A stretch of DNA of 64,000 nucleotides, from assembly GCF_014649375.1 (NCBI RefSeq), contig NZ_BMSX01000020.1, forward strand, positions 1 through 64,000, written 5' to 3'. Within the stretch, counting starts at the first letter, position 1. Each line of letters starts with the position of its first letter. Under the pieces are notes generated by a model that did not search any database, was not told the origin of the DNA, and was given only the letters and a program-made list of their open reading frames with translations. This document shows positions 7,769 to 15,849 of the stretch, piece by piece. The position numbers and the translations under genes are program-made. The stretch is from Streptomyces aurantiogriseus. Lineage in GTDB: Bacteria; Actinomycetota; Actinomycetes; Streptomycetales; Streptomycetaceae.

Positions 7769-8296
7769 ATGGATGATTGGAAAGTGGTGAGGGCATCGAT
7801 CCTGGAACTGCGACGCCACGACTGGTCCGCACTGCGCTGCGGCTGCGGGCAGTCGGGTGCGCACCTGACGGAAACGTTCACAAGGCTGCTGAGCGCCCGG
7901 AGTGCCCAGGAGATGACCGGGCACACGCTGGAGAACCACCTCGAGGTGCAGAGCATGCTCTTCGAGGTGGCCCCGCACGCCGTGCCGGTGATGCTCACAG
8001 CGCTGGGCGAGGACCTGCACGATTCCGTCAGGGGGCACTTCCTGGGGATGCTGGAGTACCTCGTGACGGGGGAGTCGCACCAGAGCGAGACCGATGCCGG
8101 TCGCCCCGGTCTGGAGGAGGAGTGCGTCGCCGCAGTGCGTGAGGGCATCTGGGCGCTGTACACCGAGGCCGTATCCGGGGATGCCGAGGCGGCGTTCGAC
8201 ATCTTGGAGTTCGTGGACGGGGACGAGGACCGGCTGGAGTACTACCGACAGGCGCTCTCCCGAAGGGACGGGAAGGCCGGCAAGGGGCAAGGGTGA
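7769..8296 (+). CDS. Uncharacterised cytosolic protein, probable immunity protein
   Basis: 175 residues from ATG 7769; the frame runs on upstream only because it fuses with the transposase fragment. Motifs include H-D-W-S-A-L-R-C-G-C-G near residue 20, L-F-E-V-A-P in the middle, H-Q-S-E-T-D-A-G-x-P-G-L-E-E-E-C and an A-A-F-D-I-L-E-F-V-D end segment. I recall similar proteins next to Streptomyces toxins but cannot name the family. It is all-helical in character, with no export signal. Confidence 0.6.
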   Translation: MDDWKVVRASILELRRHDWSALRCGCGQSGAHLTETFTRLLSARSAQEMTGHTLENHLEVQSMLFEVAPHAVPVMLTALGEDLHDSVRGHFLGMLEYLVTGESHQSETDAGRPGLEEECVAAVREGIWALYTEAVSGDAEAAFDILEFVDGDEDRLEYYRQALSRRDGKAGKGQG

Positions 8297-8352
8297 CGGG
8301 AACGCGCCCAGACTCAGTTGCTGGCAGGAGCCCGCAACCGGGCTTGTAGTGC

Positions 8353-8598
8353 ATGCGTTTCAGGCGTGTGCGGGCCAGCGCGGCCAGTTCCTGCGCCATC
8401 GGGGAGGCGGTCAACGGTCCCGGCGGACACTTCGGCCGGAACCTCAGCGCCTCGGCCGACTGCTTGGGCGGAGACTTCGGAGCTACCGCTCCCTTCACCC
8501 TCAACTGGCGGTACTCGTCCCAGTCATGTGAGCGTCTGAAAGGGGACTTCGGGAAGATCATGGACGTTCTGAGCCACTGCGACGTCCGGCTTCTCTAG
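8353..8598 (+). CDS. Barstar-like ribonuclease inhibitor, possibly N-terminally truncated
   Basis: 81 residues from ATG 8353, directly after an in-frame stop at 8347. The core C-A-I-G-E-A-V-N-G-P-G-G-H-F-G-R-N-L, then A-D-C-L-G-G-D-F-G-A and P-F-T-L-N-W, is the signature of barstar-family proteins, which bind barnase-type ribonucleases. The usual first strand before C-A-I-G is replaced by R-F-R-R-V-R-A-S-A-A-S, and several consensus residues are altered (S-A-S where L-D-A is usual), so it may be decaying. No barnase-like toxin is nearby. Confidence 0.6.
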   Translation: MRFRRVRASAASSCAIGEAVNGPGGHFGRNLSASADCLGGDFGATAPFTLNWRYSSQSCERLKGDFGKIMDVLSHCDVRLL

Positions 8599-8808
8599 AG
8601 GTTCGGCCGGAAGCTCGGCGACTCGGCCGGCGGCGCCGAAGTTGGCTCGGGTCTCGGAACCGTCTGGGAGATGAGCGTCGTTGGCAAGCCGTGTAGCTGG
8701 CAAGCGTGGGCGAGACAGACGGGGCAAGGGACTGGATTGGCAGGAGCTTCGGGGCGCCGCGGGCCAGTTGGGTAATGGCGGACGACGACGTTGAGGTGGG
8801 TCGCGAAG

Positions 8809-9563
8809 ATGACACGCAACGAGCGGGCGGATGAAACGCCCGCGGAGACGAGGCCGGACGACCGTCTGTACCCCAATCTTGTCTCCGGGAACGGCCTGGC
8901 GGAGCGTATCCGCACCCGCCTAAGGAGTTGGGCACTCCGCTCGAATCCGTGCGCGCTCCTGAAGGCATGCAGCGGCAGATGTACGCCACGATCCCGGCCA
9001 CCGGGGGAGACCTGCAGATCTCCCTCGGCGGGGCCCGCAGGGTGTTCTTGCTCCGGATCTGGTCGCGCGGCGTGGAGCTCGCCGGAGCCAAGTCGGAGGA
9101 CCTGGACGAGGTGATCGCCGCGGCCTCGCTCTGGGCTTCCGGCGCGCGGCTGCGGGAATTGGGTGCCAGGTATCCGTTCATGGACATTGGGGAGATCTCC
9201 GAGGCATACGAGGAGGGTAGAGAGGTCGAGGCCAAGTGGGCCTTGCTGCTCAGGAGTGATCAAGCCGAGGCCCGGCGCCTCGCCGAGGAGGCCCTTCGTT
9301 TCCCGAAGCTTGCCGGACTGTTTCCTTACCTCAGCCATCACGACCTGCTCCTGAGCCGGACCACCGGCTATCCGTTCACAAGGGATGCCCCGTGCATCCG
9401 GCCTCTGCTGTCCGGGGGTTACGCGGTGATGTGGCCGGAGACCATGGAGACGATCGCCACGGTGGAATCGCCCCGCCAGGCAGTGGAGATCGTCAACGCG
9501 GCGCTCCCTGAGGAGTACGGCCCTGCGGTCCCGGGCACGGCCGACGATCTGGGTGACACCTGA
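8809..9563 (+). pseudogene. DUF6193-like protein gene with a frameshift
   Basis: ATG 8809 opens a frame reading M-T-R-N-E and then L-Y-P-N-L-V-S-G-N-G-L-A-E-R-I-R-T-R-L. Near 8923-8928 the sense moves to another frame that starts G-T-P-L-E-S and runs to 9563 through a domain with D-L-D-E-V-I-A-A-A-S-L-W, R-L-R-E-L-G-A-R-Y-P-F, V-E-A-K-W and L-F-P-Y-L-S-H-H. Joined, this makes one protein of about 250 residues of the DUF6193 kind seen beside toxin loci. One indel separates the frames, so it is either a pseudogene or a sequencing error. Confidence 0.6.
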
Positions 9564-9575
9564 TCCTGCTCCCCT

Positions 9576-9759
9576 TTGGAGCTCCGGCGCGGACCGCAGG
9601 CCAGTGGCCCGTCGCGGCACTTCGCCGTCTTCTACGGCCAGGGCGACAACACGTTCCCTCGACTGGGACCAAGCCGTCCCCCACACCGGCGACTTCAACG
9701 GTGCCCCGTCCACCAGCTGGCCCTACGAACCGATGAAGATCGTCAAGCCCTACAACTGA
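9576..9759 (+). pseudogene. 3' remnant of an unidentified gene
   Basis: Two frames carry protein-like sequence: F-A-V-F-Y-G-Q-G-D-N-T-F near 9624, then, in another frame, D-W-D-Q-A-V-P-H-T-G-D-F-N-G and W-P-Y-E-P-M-K-I-V-K-P-Y-N before the stop at 9757. The aromatic-rich end looks like the C-terminus of an extracellular protein. The hairpin that follows at 9786 would be its terminator. I cannot name the family. Confidence 0.35.
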
Positions 9760-9785
9760 CAACCCCCACACAGCCCCTGACCAAC

Positions 9786-9823
9786 AAGGCCGGTGCACGC
9801 ATGACTCCGCGTGCACCGGCCTT
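9786..9823 (+). terminator. Hairpin terminator closing the toxin region
   Basis: A perfect 15-bp stem (9786-9800 with 9809-9823) with an 8-base loop. It marks the border between the toxin region and the polysaccharide locus. Confidence 0.8.
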
Positions 9824-10046
9824 ACGTCGCAACGCCGCCCATATGTCCGATATCGAAGCCTTCACCTCATCACAGTTTCATCACAGATTCCTCTCAGGCC
9901 TCGGCAAATATCACCTGACACACCGTTATGTCCGATCCCCGCTTAATCAACGTTCAGTTGAATTTCTCTTTGCCGCAACGGAGTTACACACATCACACGC
10001 GAACTCCACACATCTGAAGATCGATGCCCTGGGGGGGACCTGATTC
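9824..10046 (+). promoter_or_regulatory. AT-richer leader before the first C5-epimerase gene
   Basis: About 220 bases with clearly lower GC than the flanks, holding several CACA-rich and TTATG-like stretches, then a G-rich site (GGGGGGGACC) 5-10 bases before the ATG. It must hold the promoter of the plus-strand polysaccharide unit; I cannot assign a specific sigma-factor consensus. Confidence 0.4.
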
Positions 10047-11786
10047 ATGGCAGGAAAGAGGCGCGCAGAGGTAGGCCGCAGGCGGTTCATACGTCTGGCC
10101 GGCGGTACCGCCGCCGGCGCCGCCGTCGTGGGGGGCGGCACCTTCACCGCCATGGCGACCGGCGTCTTCGAGTCGCCCACTCCGGACCCGTTCGCGAACA
10201 TGCCGCGCTCGCTCGCGCTGAGCCTGCCGCAGGGCGCCGCGGAGTCGATACCCGTACCGCCGCTGCCGGACCCGCTGGACGGGGGCACCGTCAGCGCGCC
10301 GAGCCCGGGCACGCGCATCCCGTACACCGGTGGCACGCCGGTCGAGACGGACGTACCGACCTCGCTGCCGTTCGAGTTCAACAAGGCCGGCTACAAGATC
10401 GTCCCGGATCTGCCGGAAGCCCTGCGGCCTTGGCGCAACCGGCCCACCACCTGGGCGAACGCGAACCTCTCGTCCGGGACGTACCACCTGAACGCCCAAG
10501 GTGTGTACATGTACTACGCCGAGGACGGCAAGGTCTACGACCACCCCGTGGGCCAGATCCAGTTCGCGCTCGGCTGCATCACCAGCTACCGCGTCGAGAA
10601 GGACGCCACCCGCAAGGCGACGTTCCTGAAGCGGGCCAGGGCCCAGGCGGACCGCCTGATCGCCAAGCGCGTCGAGACGCGTGGCGCCTGGTACTTCCCC
10701 TACCCCTTCAACCTCACGCACGCCGAGCACAGCGGCGTCGCCTACAAGGCTCCCTGGTACTCCGGCATGGCCCAGGGCGAGGCCATCAGCCTCTTCGCCC
10801 AGCTCGCGGGCCTGCAGGAGGGGCTCACCGAGGACGAGAAGGCCCTGTACAAGACGGCCGCCGACGGCGCCTTCGCCTCACTGCTGCGCGGTGACAACGC
10901 CGCCCCGTGGGTGGTGAACAAGGACAAGGCGGGCTACCTGTGGATCCAGGAGTACCCGTTCAAGACGGCCGGTACGGGTGACTACACGTACAACGGCATG
11001 ATCTTCGCCATGTTCGGTCTCTGGGACTACGTCCAGCTGACCGGCAACGAGCTGGCGGTCCAGCTGTACGACGGTGCCTGCACGACGATGGCCCGGTACT
11101 TCTCCCTGCTGCGCAACCCGCGCTGGTACTCGTACTACTGCCAGACCCACCGGATCCCCGCGGTCACCTATCACCACCACCACATCGCCCTGTGGCAGCA
11201 GCTGCACTGGCACACCAACAGCGCGGTCTTCGCTCATCAGCTGGACATGCTGATCGAGGACTTCCCGCCGCCCGGTGTGAAGACCGGCTCGGTGATCGCC
11301 ATCGCCGCCGGCGCCCACACCCTGTACAAGGTGGGCACCAAGGCGGACGGGAACTACGACAAGGCCCAGCAGGACAAGATCCTCGGCTCGAAGAAGGTCA
11401 CCTTCGCCAAGGCCACCCAGGCGCCCATCGACATCCGGCGACGGATCAAGGGTGCGGGCGTCTGGTACCGGATCGCCGCCGGCGCGTACAAGGGCTACTG
11501 GATCGGGGAGGCCTACCCGAAGGTGTTCCTGCGCGGTGAGCACCTGCCCGTCACCTACCAGGTGCCGCGCACGCTGACGATCGCCGCGAACGCCACCGCC
11601 AAGGCGATCCAGTTCGGCACCAACGGAACCGCAGGCACGCTCAAGACGCTGAAGTACTCCGAGGCCCACAGCCTGCAGTTCGACCGCCGGTCGATGGTCA
11701 ACGGCCGGTCGATGCTGCGGATCGTCTCGGAGGAGCTGGCCGGCTACTGGATCCCCGCGAACCAGGTCGTCACCGACGGGCGCTGA
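10047..11786 (+). CDS. Tat-exported D-glucuronyl C5-epimerase-like protein
   Basis: 579 residues. A twin-arginine signal (R-R-R-F-I-R-L-A-G-G, residues 11-20) leads into a hydrophobic stretch, so the protein is folded inside and exported by Tat; there is no lipobox. Residues about 130-400 resemble the alpha/alpha-barrel of D-glucuronyl C5-epimerases: W-Y-F-P-Y-P, A-P-W-Y-S-G-M-A-Q-G-E-A at about 235, and D-Y-T-Y-N-G-M-I-F-A-M-F-G-L at about 311. Residues 413-579 hold two related beta-rich repeats, each ending in a G-Y-W motif, probably for wall or glycan binding. Known members flip C5 of glucuronate in a polymer to iduronate. A paralogue follows at 12639 and uronate-sugar genes lie around it. 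Confidence 0.75.
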   Translation: MAGKRRAEVGRRRFIRLAGGTAAGAAVVGGGTFTAMATGVFESPTPDPFANMPRSLALSLPQGAAESIPVPPLPDPLDGGTVSAPSPGTRIPYTGGTPVETDVPTSLPFEFNKAGYKIVPDLPEALRPWRNRPTTWANANLSSGTYHLNAQGVYMYYAEDGKVYDHPVGQIQFALGCITSYRVEKDATRKATFLKRARAQADRLIAKRVETRGAWYFPYPFNLTHAEHSGVAYKAPWYSGMAQGEAISLFAQLAGLQEGLTEDEKALYKTAADGAFASLLRGDNAAPWVVNKDKAGYLWIQEYPFKTAGTGDYTYNGMIFAMFGLWDYVQLTGNELAVQLYDGACTTMARYFSLLRNPRWYSYYCQTHRIPAVTYHHHHIALWQQLHWHTNSAVFAHQLDMLIEDFPPPGVKTGSVIAIAAGAHTLYKVGTKADGNYDKAQQDKILGSKKVTFAKATQAPIDIRRRIKGAGVWYRIAAGAYKGYWIGEAYPKVFLRGEHLPVTYQVPRTLTIAANATAKAIQFGTNGTAGTLKTLKYSEAHSLQFDRRSMVNGRSMLRIVSEELAGYWIPANQVVTDGR

Positions 11787-11810
11787 CCGGCTGAGGCTCG
11801 CATTTGTAGG

Positions 11811-11838
11811 GGGCCGTCCGCGACGCGCGGGCGGTCCC
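11811..11838 (+). terminator. Imperfect GC hairpin after first C5-epimerase gene
   Basis: 11811-11822 pairs with 11826-11838 with one bulge and one mismatch. It may be a weak terminator or an mRNA-processing hairpin before the acetyltransferase gene. Confidence 0.45.
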
Positions 11839-11884
11839 TCGCCGTATGCTCGCCAGGCGAACGCAGACACCGGAAGGCGAAGAA

Positions 11885-12487
11885 GTGAACTACAGGGTCC
11901 AGCCCAGCGCCCAGGTCGACGAGAGCGCCGAGATCGGCGCCGGGAGCAGCGTGTGGGACCTCGCGCAGATTCGCGAGGGTGCCCGGCTCGGTGAGGGCTG
12001 CGTGGTCGGCCGTGGCGCCTACGTCGGCTCGGGCGTCCGCATGGGCGACAACTGCAAGCTGCAGAACTACGCGCTCGTCTACGAGCCGGCCGAGCTCGGC
12101 GACGGTGTCTTCATCGGCCCGGCCGTGGTCCTCACCAACGACCACAACCCGCGCTCCGTCGACCCCGAGGGCAAGCAGAAGCGTGGCGGCGACTGGGAGG
12201 CCGTCGGCGTGAAGATCGCCGACGGGGCGTCGATCGGGGCGCGGTCGGTGTGTGTCGCGCCGATCACCATCGGCCGCTGGGCGATGGTCGCCGCGGGTGC
12301 AGTCGTGACCAAGGACGTGCCGGACTTCGCGCTGGTCGTGGGCGTCCCCGCCCGGCAGGTCGGCTGGGTCGGGCGCGCCGGTGTCCGCCTGGTCGAGCGG
12401 GAGGGCGAGCCGGGTGTGTGGGAGTGCCCGCAGACCGGTGCCCTGTACGACGAGAAGGACGGTGTGCTGAGCGAGCGCGCGGTCTGA
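11885..12487 (+). CDS. Left-handed beta-helix N-acetyltransferase (WbpD/WlbB type)
   Basis: 200 residues from GTG 11885, with GGAAGG about 8 bases upstream; the longer frame begins inside the terminator hairpin region. Repeated hexapeptides (I-G-A-G-S-S, V-G-R-G-A-Y, I-G-A-R-S-V) form the left-handed beta-helix, followed by the N-D-H-N-P-R motif at about residue 85 shared with WbpD/WlbB. Those enzymes acetylate the 3-amino group of UDP-3-amino-2-acetamido-glucuronate using acetyl-CoA. The aminotransferase, oxidoreductase and 6-dehydrogenase it needs are encoded at 20.5-25.7 kb. Related enzymes acting on other amino sugars cannot be excluded. Confidence 0.75.
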   Translation: MNYRVQPSAQVDESAEIGAGSSVWDLAQIREGARLGEGCVVGRGAYVGSGVRMGDNCKLQNYALVYEPAELGDGVFIGPAVVLTNDHNPRSVDPEGKQKRGGDWEAVGVKIADGASIGARSVCVAPITIGRWAMVAAGAVVTKDVPDFALVVGVPARQVGWVGRAGVRLVEREGEPGVWECPQTGALYDEKDGVLSERAV

Positions 12488-12508
12488 GACCCCCGCACGA
12501 CGTCCACC

Positions 12509-12542
12509 GAGGGCCGGCCCGGCATCCGTTCGGGCGGCCCTC
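12509..12542 (+). terminator. Hairpin terminator after acetyltransferase gene
   Basis: 12509-12521 pairs with 12531-12542 over 12 bp with one bulged base and a 9-base loop. The next gene 97 bases away therefore probably has its own promoter. Confidence 0.65.
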
Positions 12543-12638
12543 ACTCATATTCGGCCATAGTTTCGAATTCACCTTGCCTTCGCTGATCTCCCCCCTAAGA
12601 TCCACAACGTTGTTGATCATCGTTGGGGGGAATCAGCC

Positions 12639-14426
12639 ATGGCTGACATCAGCCGTTCCTCGGTGGACCGCAGAGAGATCGACCGCGGAGAGGTCGCTCG
12701 CAGAGAGGTCGACCGCAGAGGGTTCATCCGTCTCACCGGAGGCGCCGCGCTCGGTGCCTCCCTCGTCGGTGTCGGAGGCGAGGCCGTAGCGGCCGCCTCG
12801 GGCGTGAAGGTCGCCGGCGATCCGCGTTTCAACGGCATACCCCGGTCCTGGGTGCTGAGCCTGCCGCGCAAGCCCTTCGAGGCCCCGCTGCCGCCGCTGC
12901 CCGACCAGCTGGCCGGCGGAGTCGTGTCCCCGCCGAGCCGGCGCCTGCCCCAGCGCCTCGGCGCCCCGGACCTGAAGACGGTCCGGACCAACCCGCCGAC
13001 CACCCTGCCGTTCGAGTTCAACGTCGGCGGCTACCGGGCCGTCGCCGATCTGCCCGAGGCCATGCGGCCCTGGCGCGACAGGCCCACGACCTGGGCGAAC
13101 GTGACTCCGGACACGGAGAACACCTACCTCGACAGCGAGGGTGTGATCCTCTTCCGCCCGAGCCGGTCGGAGCCGGGGTACAACCAGCCGGTCACCCAGA
13201 TCCAGTTCGGCCTCGGCTGCATCACCAGCTACCGCACCGAGACCGACCCCGCCCGCAAGGCCCTGTTCCTCACCCGGGCGAAGGCTCAGGCCAAGCGACT
13301 GATCGACACCCGCGTGGAGACCCGCGGCGCCTGGTACTTCCCCTACCCCTTCGACTACACGCACGACGTGCACACCGGCATCTCCTACAAGGCGCCCTGG
13401 TTCTCCGGCATGGCGCAGGGCGAGGCGCTCAGCCTCTTCATCCAGCTCTCCCAGCTGGACGGGGTCACCGCGGAGGAGAAGACCCTCTACCGGGCGGCCG
13501 CCGACGCCGCCTTCGCCTCGCTGCTGCTCGCCGACGACGCCACCCCCTGGGTGATCAACCGCAACAGCGCCGGCTACCTCTGGATCCAGGAGTACCCGGG
13601 CGCCGAGCCCGGCACGGGCGACTACACGTACAACGGCATGATCTTCGCCATGTTCGGCCTCTGGGACTACATCCAGGAGACCGGAAACGAGCTGGCGGTG
13701 CAGCTGTACGACGGCGCGTGCACCACGATCGACCGCTACTTCCCGCTGCTGCGCAACCAGCGCTGGGCCTCCTACTACTGCCAGACCCACCGCATCCCGG
13801 CGATCACCTACCACCAGCACCACATCAACCTCTTCCGCCAGCTGCACTGGCAGACGGGCAACCCCCGCTTCGCCCACATGACCGACGTGCTGACGGACGA
13901 CTTCCCCGCCGGAGTCCTGCCCGCAGGCTCAGCCATCGCCTTCGCGGCCGGAACGCACACCCTGTACCAGTTCGGCACCCAGGCAGACGGCGACTACGAC
14001 AAAAAGCAGGAGGATGTCGAACTCGCCCGCCAGACCGTGACCTTCACCCGGGCCACCCAGGCGCCCGCCAACCGACGCCGCCGGATCCTGGGCCGCGGGA
14101 TCTACTACCGGATCGACGCGGGGGCGTACGCAGGCTGGTGGGTCGGCGAGTACTACCCGAACGTCTTCCTGCTCGGCGAGTACCTCCCGACCGTCTACCA
14201 CCCGGACCGCACGCTCACCTTCCCCGCCGGGACCGAGGTCACGTGTTACAAGTTCGGCACAGATGGAGCGGTGGGCAGCACCCGGACCGTGACGTTCGCC
14301 AACCCGTCCAACGCCCCGTTCGACCGCCGCTCGGTGGTCAACGGCAGGCCCATGTGCCGGATCGCGGCCGGAGGGCTCGCCGGATACTGGGTTTGGGCAG
14401 GTGACGTGCTCACGGACGGTCGCTGA
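12639..14426 (+). CDS. Tat-exported D-glucuronyl C5-epimerase-like protein, second paralogue
   Basis: 595 residues with the same plan as the 10047 gene. The N-terminus is unusual: a charged run in which D-R-R-E-I, D-R-G-E-V, A-R-R-E-V and D-R-R-G-F repeat before the hydrophobic Tat core. The epimerase region carries A-P-W-F-S-G-M-A-Q-G-E-A at about residue 252 and the same D-Y-T-Y-N-G-M-I-F-A block. The two C-terminal beta repeats begin at about 429 and 524 and again end in G-W-W or G-Y-W. Both paralogues keep the aromatic W-Y-F-P-Y-P and Q-T-H-R-I-P segments, suggesting both are active, perhaps on different sites of one polymer. GGGGGG near 12627 is the likely ribosome site. Confidence 0.75.
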   Translation: MADISRSSVDRREIDRGEVARREVDRRGFIRLTGGAALGASLVGVGGEAVAAASGVKVAGDPRFNGIPRSWVLSLPRKPFEAPLPPLPDQLAGGVVSPPSRRLPQRLGAPDLKTVRTNPPTTLPFEFNVGGYRAVADLPEAMRPWRDRPTTWANVTPDTENTYLDSEGVILFRPSRSEPGYNQPVTQIQFGLGCITSYRTETDPARKALFLTRAKAQAKRLIDTRVETRGAWYFPYPFDYTHDVHTGISYKAPWFSGMAQGEALSLFIQLSQLDGVTAEEKTLYRAAADAAFASLLLADDATPWVINRNSAGYLWIQEYPGAEPGTGDYTYNGMIFAMFGLWDYIQETGNELAVQLYDGACTTIDRYFPLLRNQRWASYYCQTHRIPAITYHQHHINLFRQLHWQTGNPRFAHMTDVLTDDFPAGVLPAGSAIAFAAGTHTLYQFGTQADGDYDKKQEDVELARQTVTFTRATQAPANRRRRILGRGIYYRIDAGAYAGWWVGEYYPNVFLLGEYLPTVYHPDRTLTFPAGTEVTCYKFGTDGAVGSTRTVTFANPSNAPFDRRSVVNGRPMCRIAAGGLAGYWVWAGDVLTDGR

Positions 14427-14443
14427 ACACAGGGTCATGAAAT

Positions 14444-14474
14444 CGTTATGCGGCCTCTCCGGGGCCGCATAACG
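14444..14474 (+). terminator. Hairpin terminator after second C5-epimerase gene
   Basis: A perfect 12-bp stem (14444-14455 with 14463-14474) and a 7-base loop. The 14475-14657 gap after it would hold a promoter for the 2-epimerase/glycosyltransferase genes; no consensus is clear. Confidence 0.75.
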
Positions 14475-14657
14475 GCTTCTGACCACGGCATGGACACGCC
14501 CTTCGCTGCGGACGGCATCCGGCCGCGGCCCTGGTCAGTGCGGGCGTTGCCTACCATTGCATCCGGTGTGAGAACGTGACACACCCTGCCATCGCCCGGT
14601 ATAGGCAGTCCGTCCCGAAGATCGACCCGCCAGCCCGACCGAGAAGAAGAGTGGTCA

Positions 14658-15761
14658 GTGAAAGTCATCAGCATCGTCGGAGCCCGACCTCAACTGGTGA
14701 AGCTCGCCCCCATCGCGGCGGCCTTCGCGGAGACTGAGCACGAGCACGTGATCGTGCACACCGGGCAGCACTACGACGCCGACCTCTCCGACGTCTTCTT
14801 CTCCGGCCTCGGTATCCCCGACCCCGACGTCCACCTCGGCGTCGGTTCCGGCAGCCACGGTGTGCAGACCGGGGCCGTGCTCTCCGCGCTGGACCCGGTC
14901 CTGGAGCGGGAGCGGCCCGACTGGGTGCTCGTGTACGGCGACACCAACTCCACCATCGCCGGTGCGCTGTCGGCCGTGAAGATGCACCTGCCGGTCGCGC
15001 ACCTGGAGGCGGGCCTGCGCTCCTTCAACCGGCGGATGCCGGAGGAGCACAACCGCGTCCTCACCGACCACTGCGCCGACCTGCTGCTGGCCCCCACCGA
15101 GGAGGCCGTGCGCCACCTCGCGAACGAGGGCCTCGCCGACCGCACCCGCCTGGCCGGCGACGTGATGGTCGACATCTGCCTGCGCATCCGCGACCAGGTG
15201 CGGGCCGGCGAGTTCGCCGCACCCGAGCTGCCCGAGGGCATCGACCCGGCGCAGCCCTTCCTGCTGGCGACCCTGCACCGCCCGGACAACACCGACGACC
15301 CCGAGCGGCTGGCCGCGATCGTCGACTCGCTCGCCAAGCTGCCGGTGCCGGTGGCGCTGGCCGCGCACCCGCGGCTGGTCGCCCGCGCCAAGGAGCACGG
15401 CATCGAGCTGGCCCAGGGCAGCGTGCACGTCGGCCGCCCGCTGCCGTACGCGAGCCTGGTCGCCGCCGTGCTGGCCTCCGTCGGTGTGGTCACCGACTCG
15501 GGCGGGCTGCAGAAGGAGGCGTTCCTGCTGGAGCGCATCTGCACCACCATCCGCCCCGAGACGGAGTGGGTGGAAACCGTGAACACGGGTTGGAACGTCC
15601 TTGTACCCGACCCGCACACGCTGTCGCCTCAGGAGTGGGCCGAGACGGTGACCCGTCCCGTGCCGACCGCCGACCCCGGCACCCCCTACGGCGACGGCCG
15701 TGCCGCGCACAACGTCGTCCGGCTCATGGAGGAGTGGAAGGGGGGCAGCCGGCCCGCCTGA
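14658..15761 (+). CDS. wecB: UDP-N-acetylglucosamine 2-epimerase family enzyme (WecB/WbpI type)
   Basis: 367 residues from GTG 14658, with GAGAAGAAGAG just upstream. All family landmarks are present: V-G-A-R-P-Q-L-V-K near the start, T-G-Q-H-Y-D, Y-G-D-T-N-S-T, H-L-E-A-G-L-R-S-F, P-E-E-H-N-R and T-D-S-G-G-L-Q-K-E-A. The reaction is C2 inversion of a UDP-GlcNAc-type sugar to the manno form. With the 3-amino and 6-oxidation genes in the locus, the substrate may be UDP-GlcNAc3NAcA (WbpI role) instead of plain UDP-GlcNAc (WecB role); sequence alone does not decide. Cytosolic, about the usual length. Confidence 0.85.
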   Translation: MKVISIVGARPQLVKLAPIAAAFAETEHEHVIVHTGQHYDADLSDVFFSGLGIPDPDVHLGVGSGSHGVQTGAVLSALDPVLERERPDWVLVYGDTNSTIAGALSAVKMHLPVAHLEAGLRSFNRRMPEEHNRVLTDHCADLLLAPTEEAVRHLANEGLADRTRLAGDVMVDICLRIRDQVRAGEFAAPELPEGIDPAQPFLLATLHRPDNTDDPERLAAIVDSLAKLPVPVALAAHPRLVARAKEHGIELAQGSVHVGRPLPYASLVAAVLASVGVVTDSGGLQKEAFLLERICTTIRPETEWVETVNTGWNVLVPDPHTLSPQEWAETVTRPVPTADPGTPYGDGRAAHNVVRLMEEWKGGSRPA

Positions 15762-15849
15762 CGCGGTCCTGAGGTCGTGGCCGTCCGCCTGGCGGGCGGC
15801 CACAAGCGACCCACAGTCCGCGCACGTCAGCGTGCTAGCGTCAACTGCT

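Noticed and set aside
8599..8640. Second barstar-like motif (F-G-R-K-L-G-D-S-A) just after the barstar gene
   Set aside because: Only a dozen codons resemble the motif; it may be a short internal duplication but is too short to support a feature.
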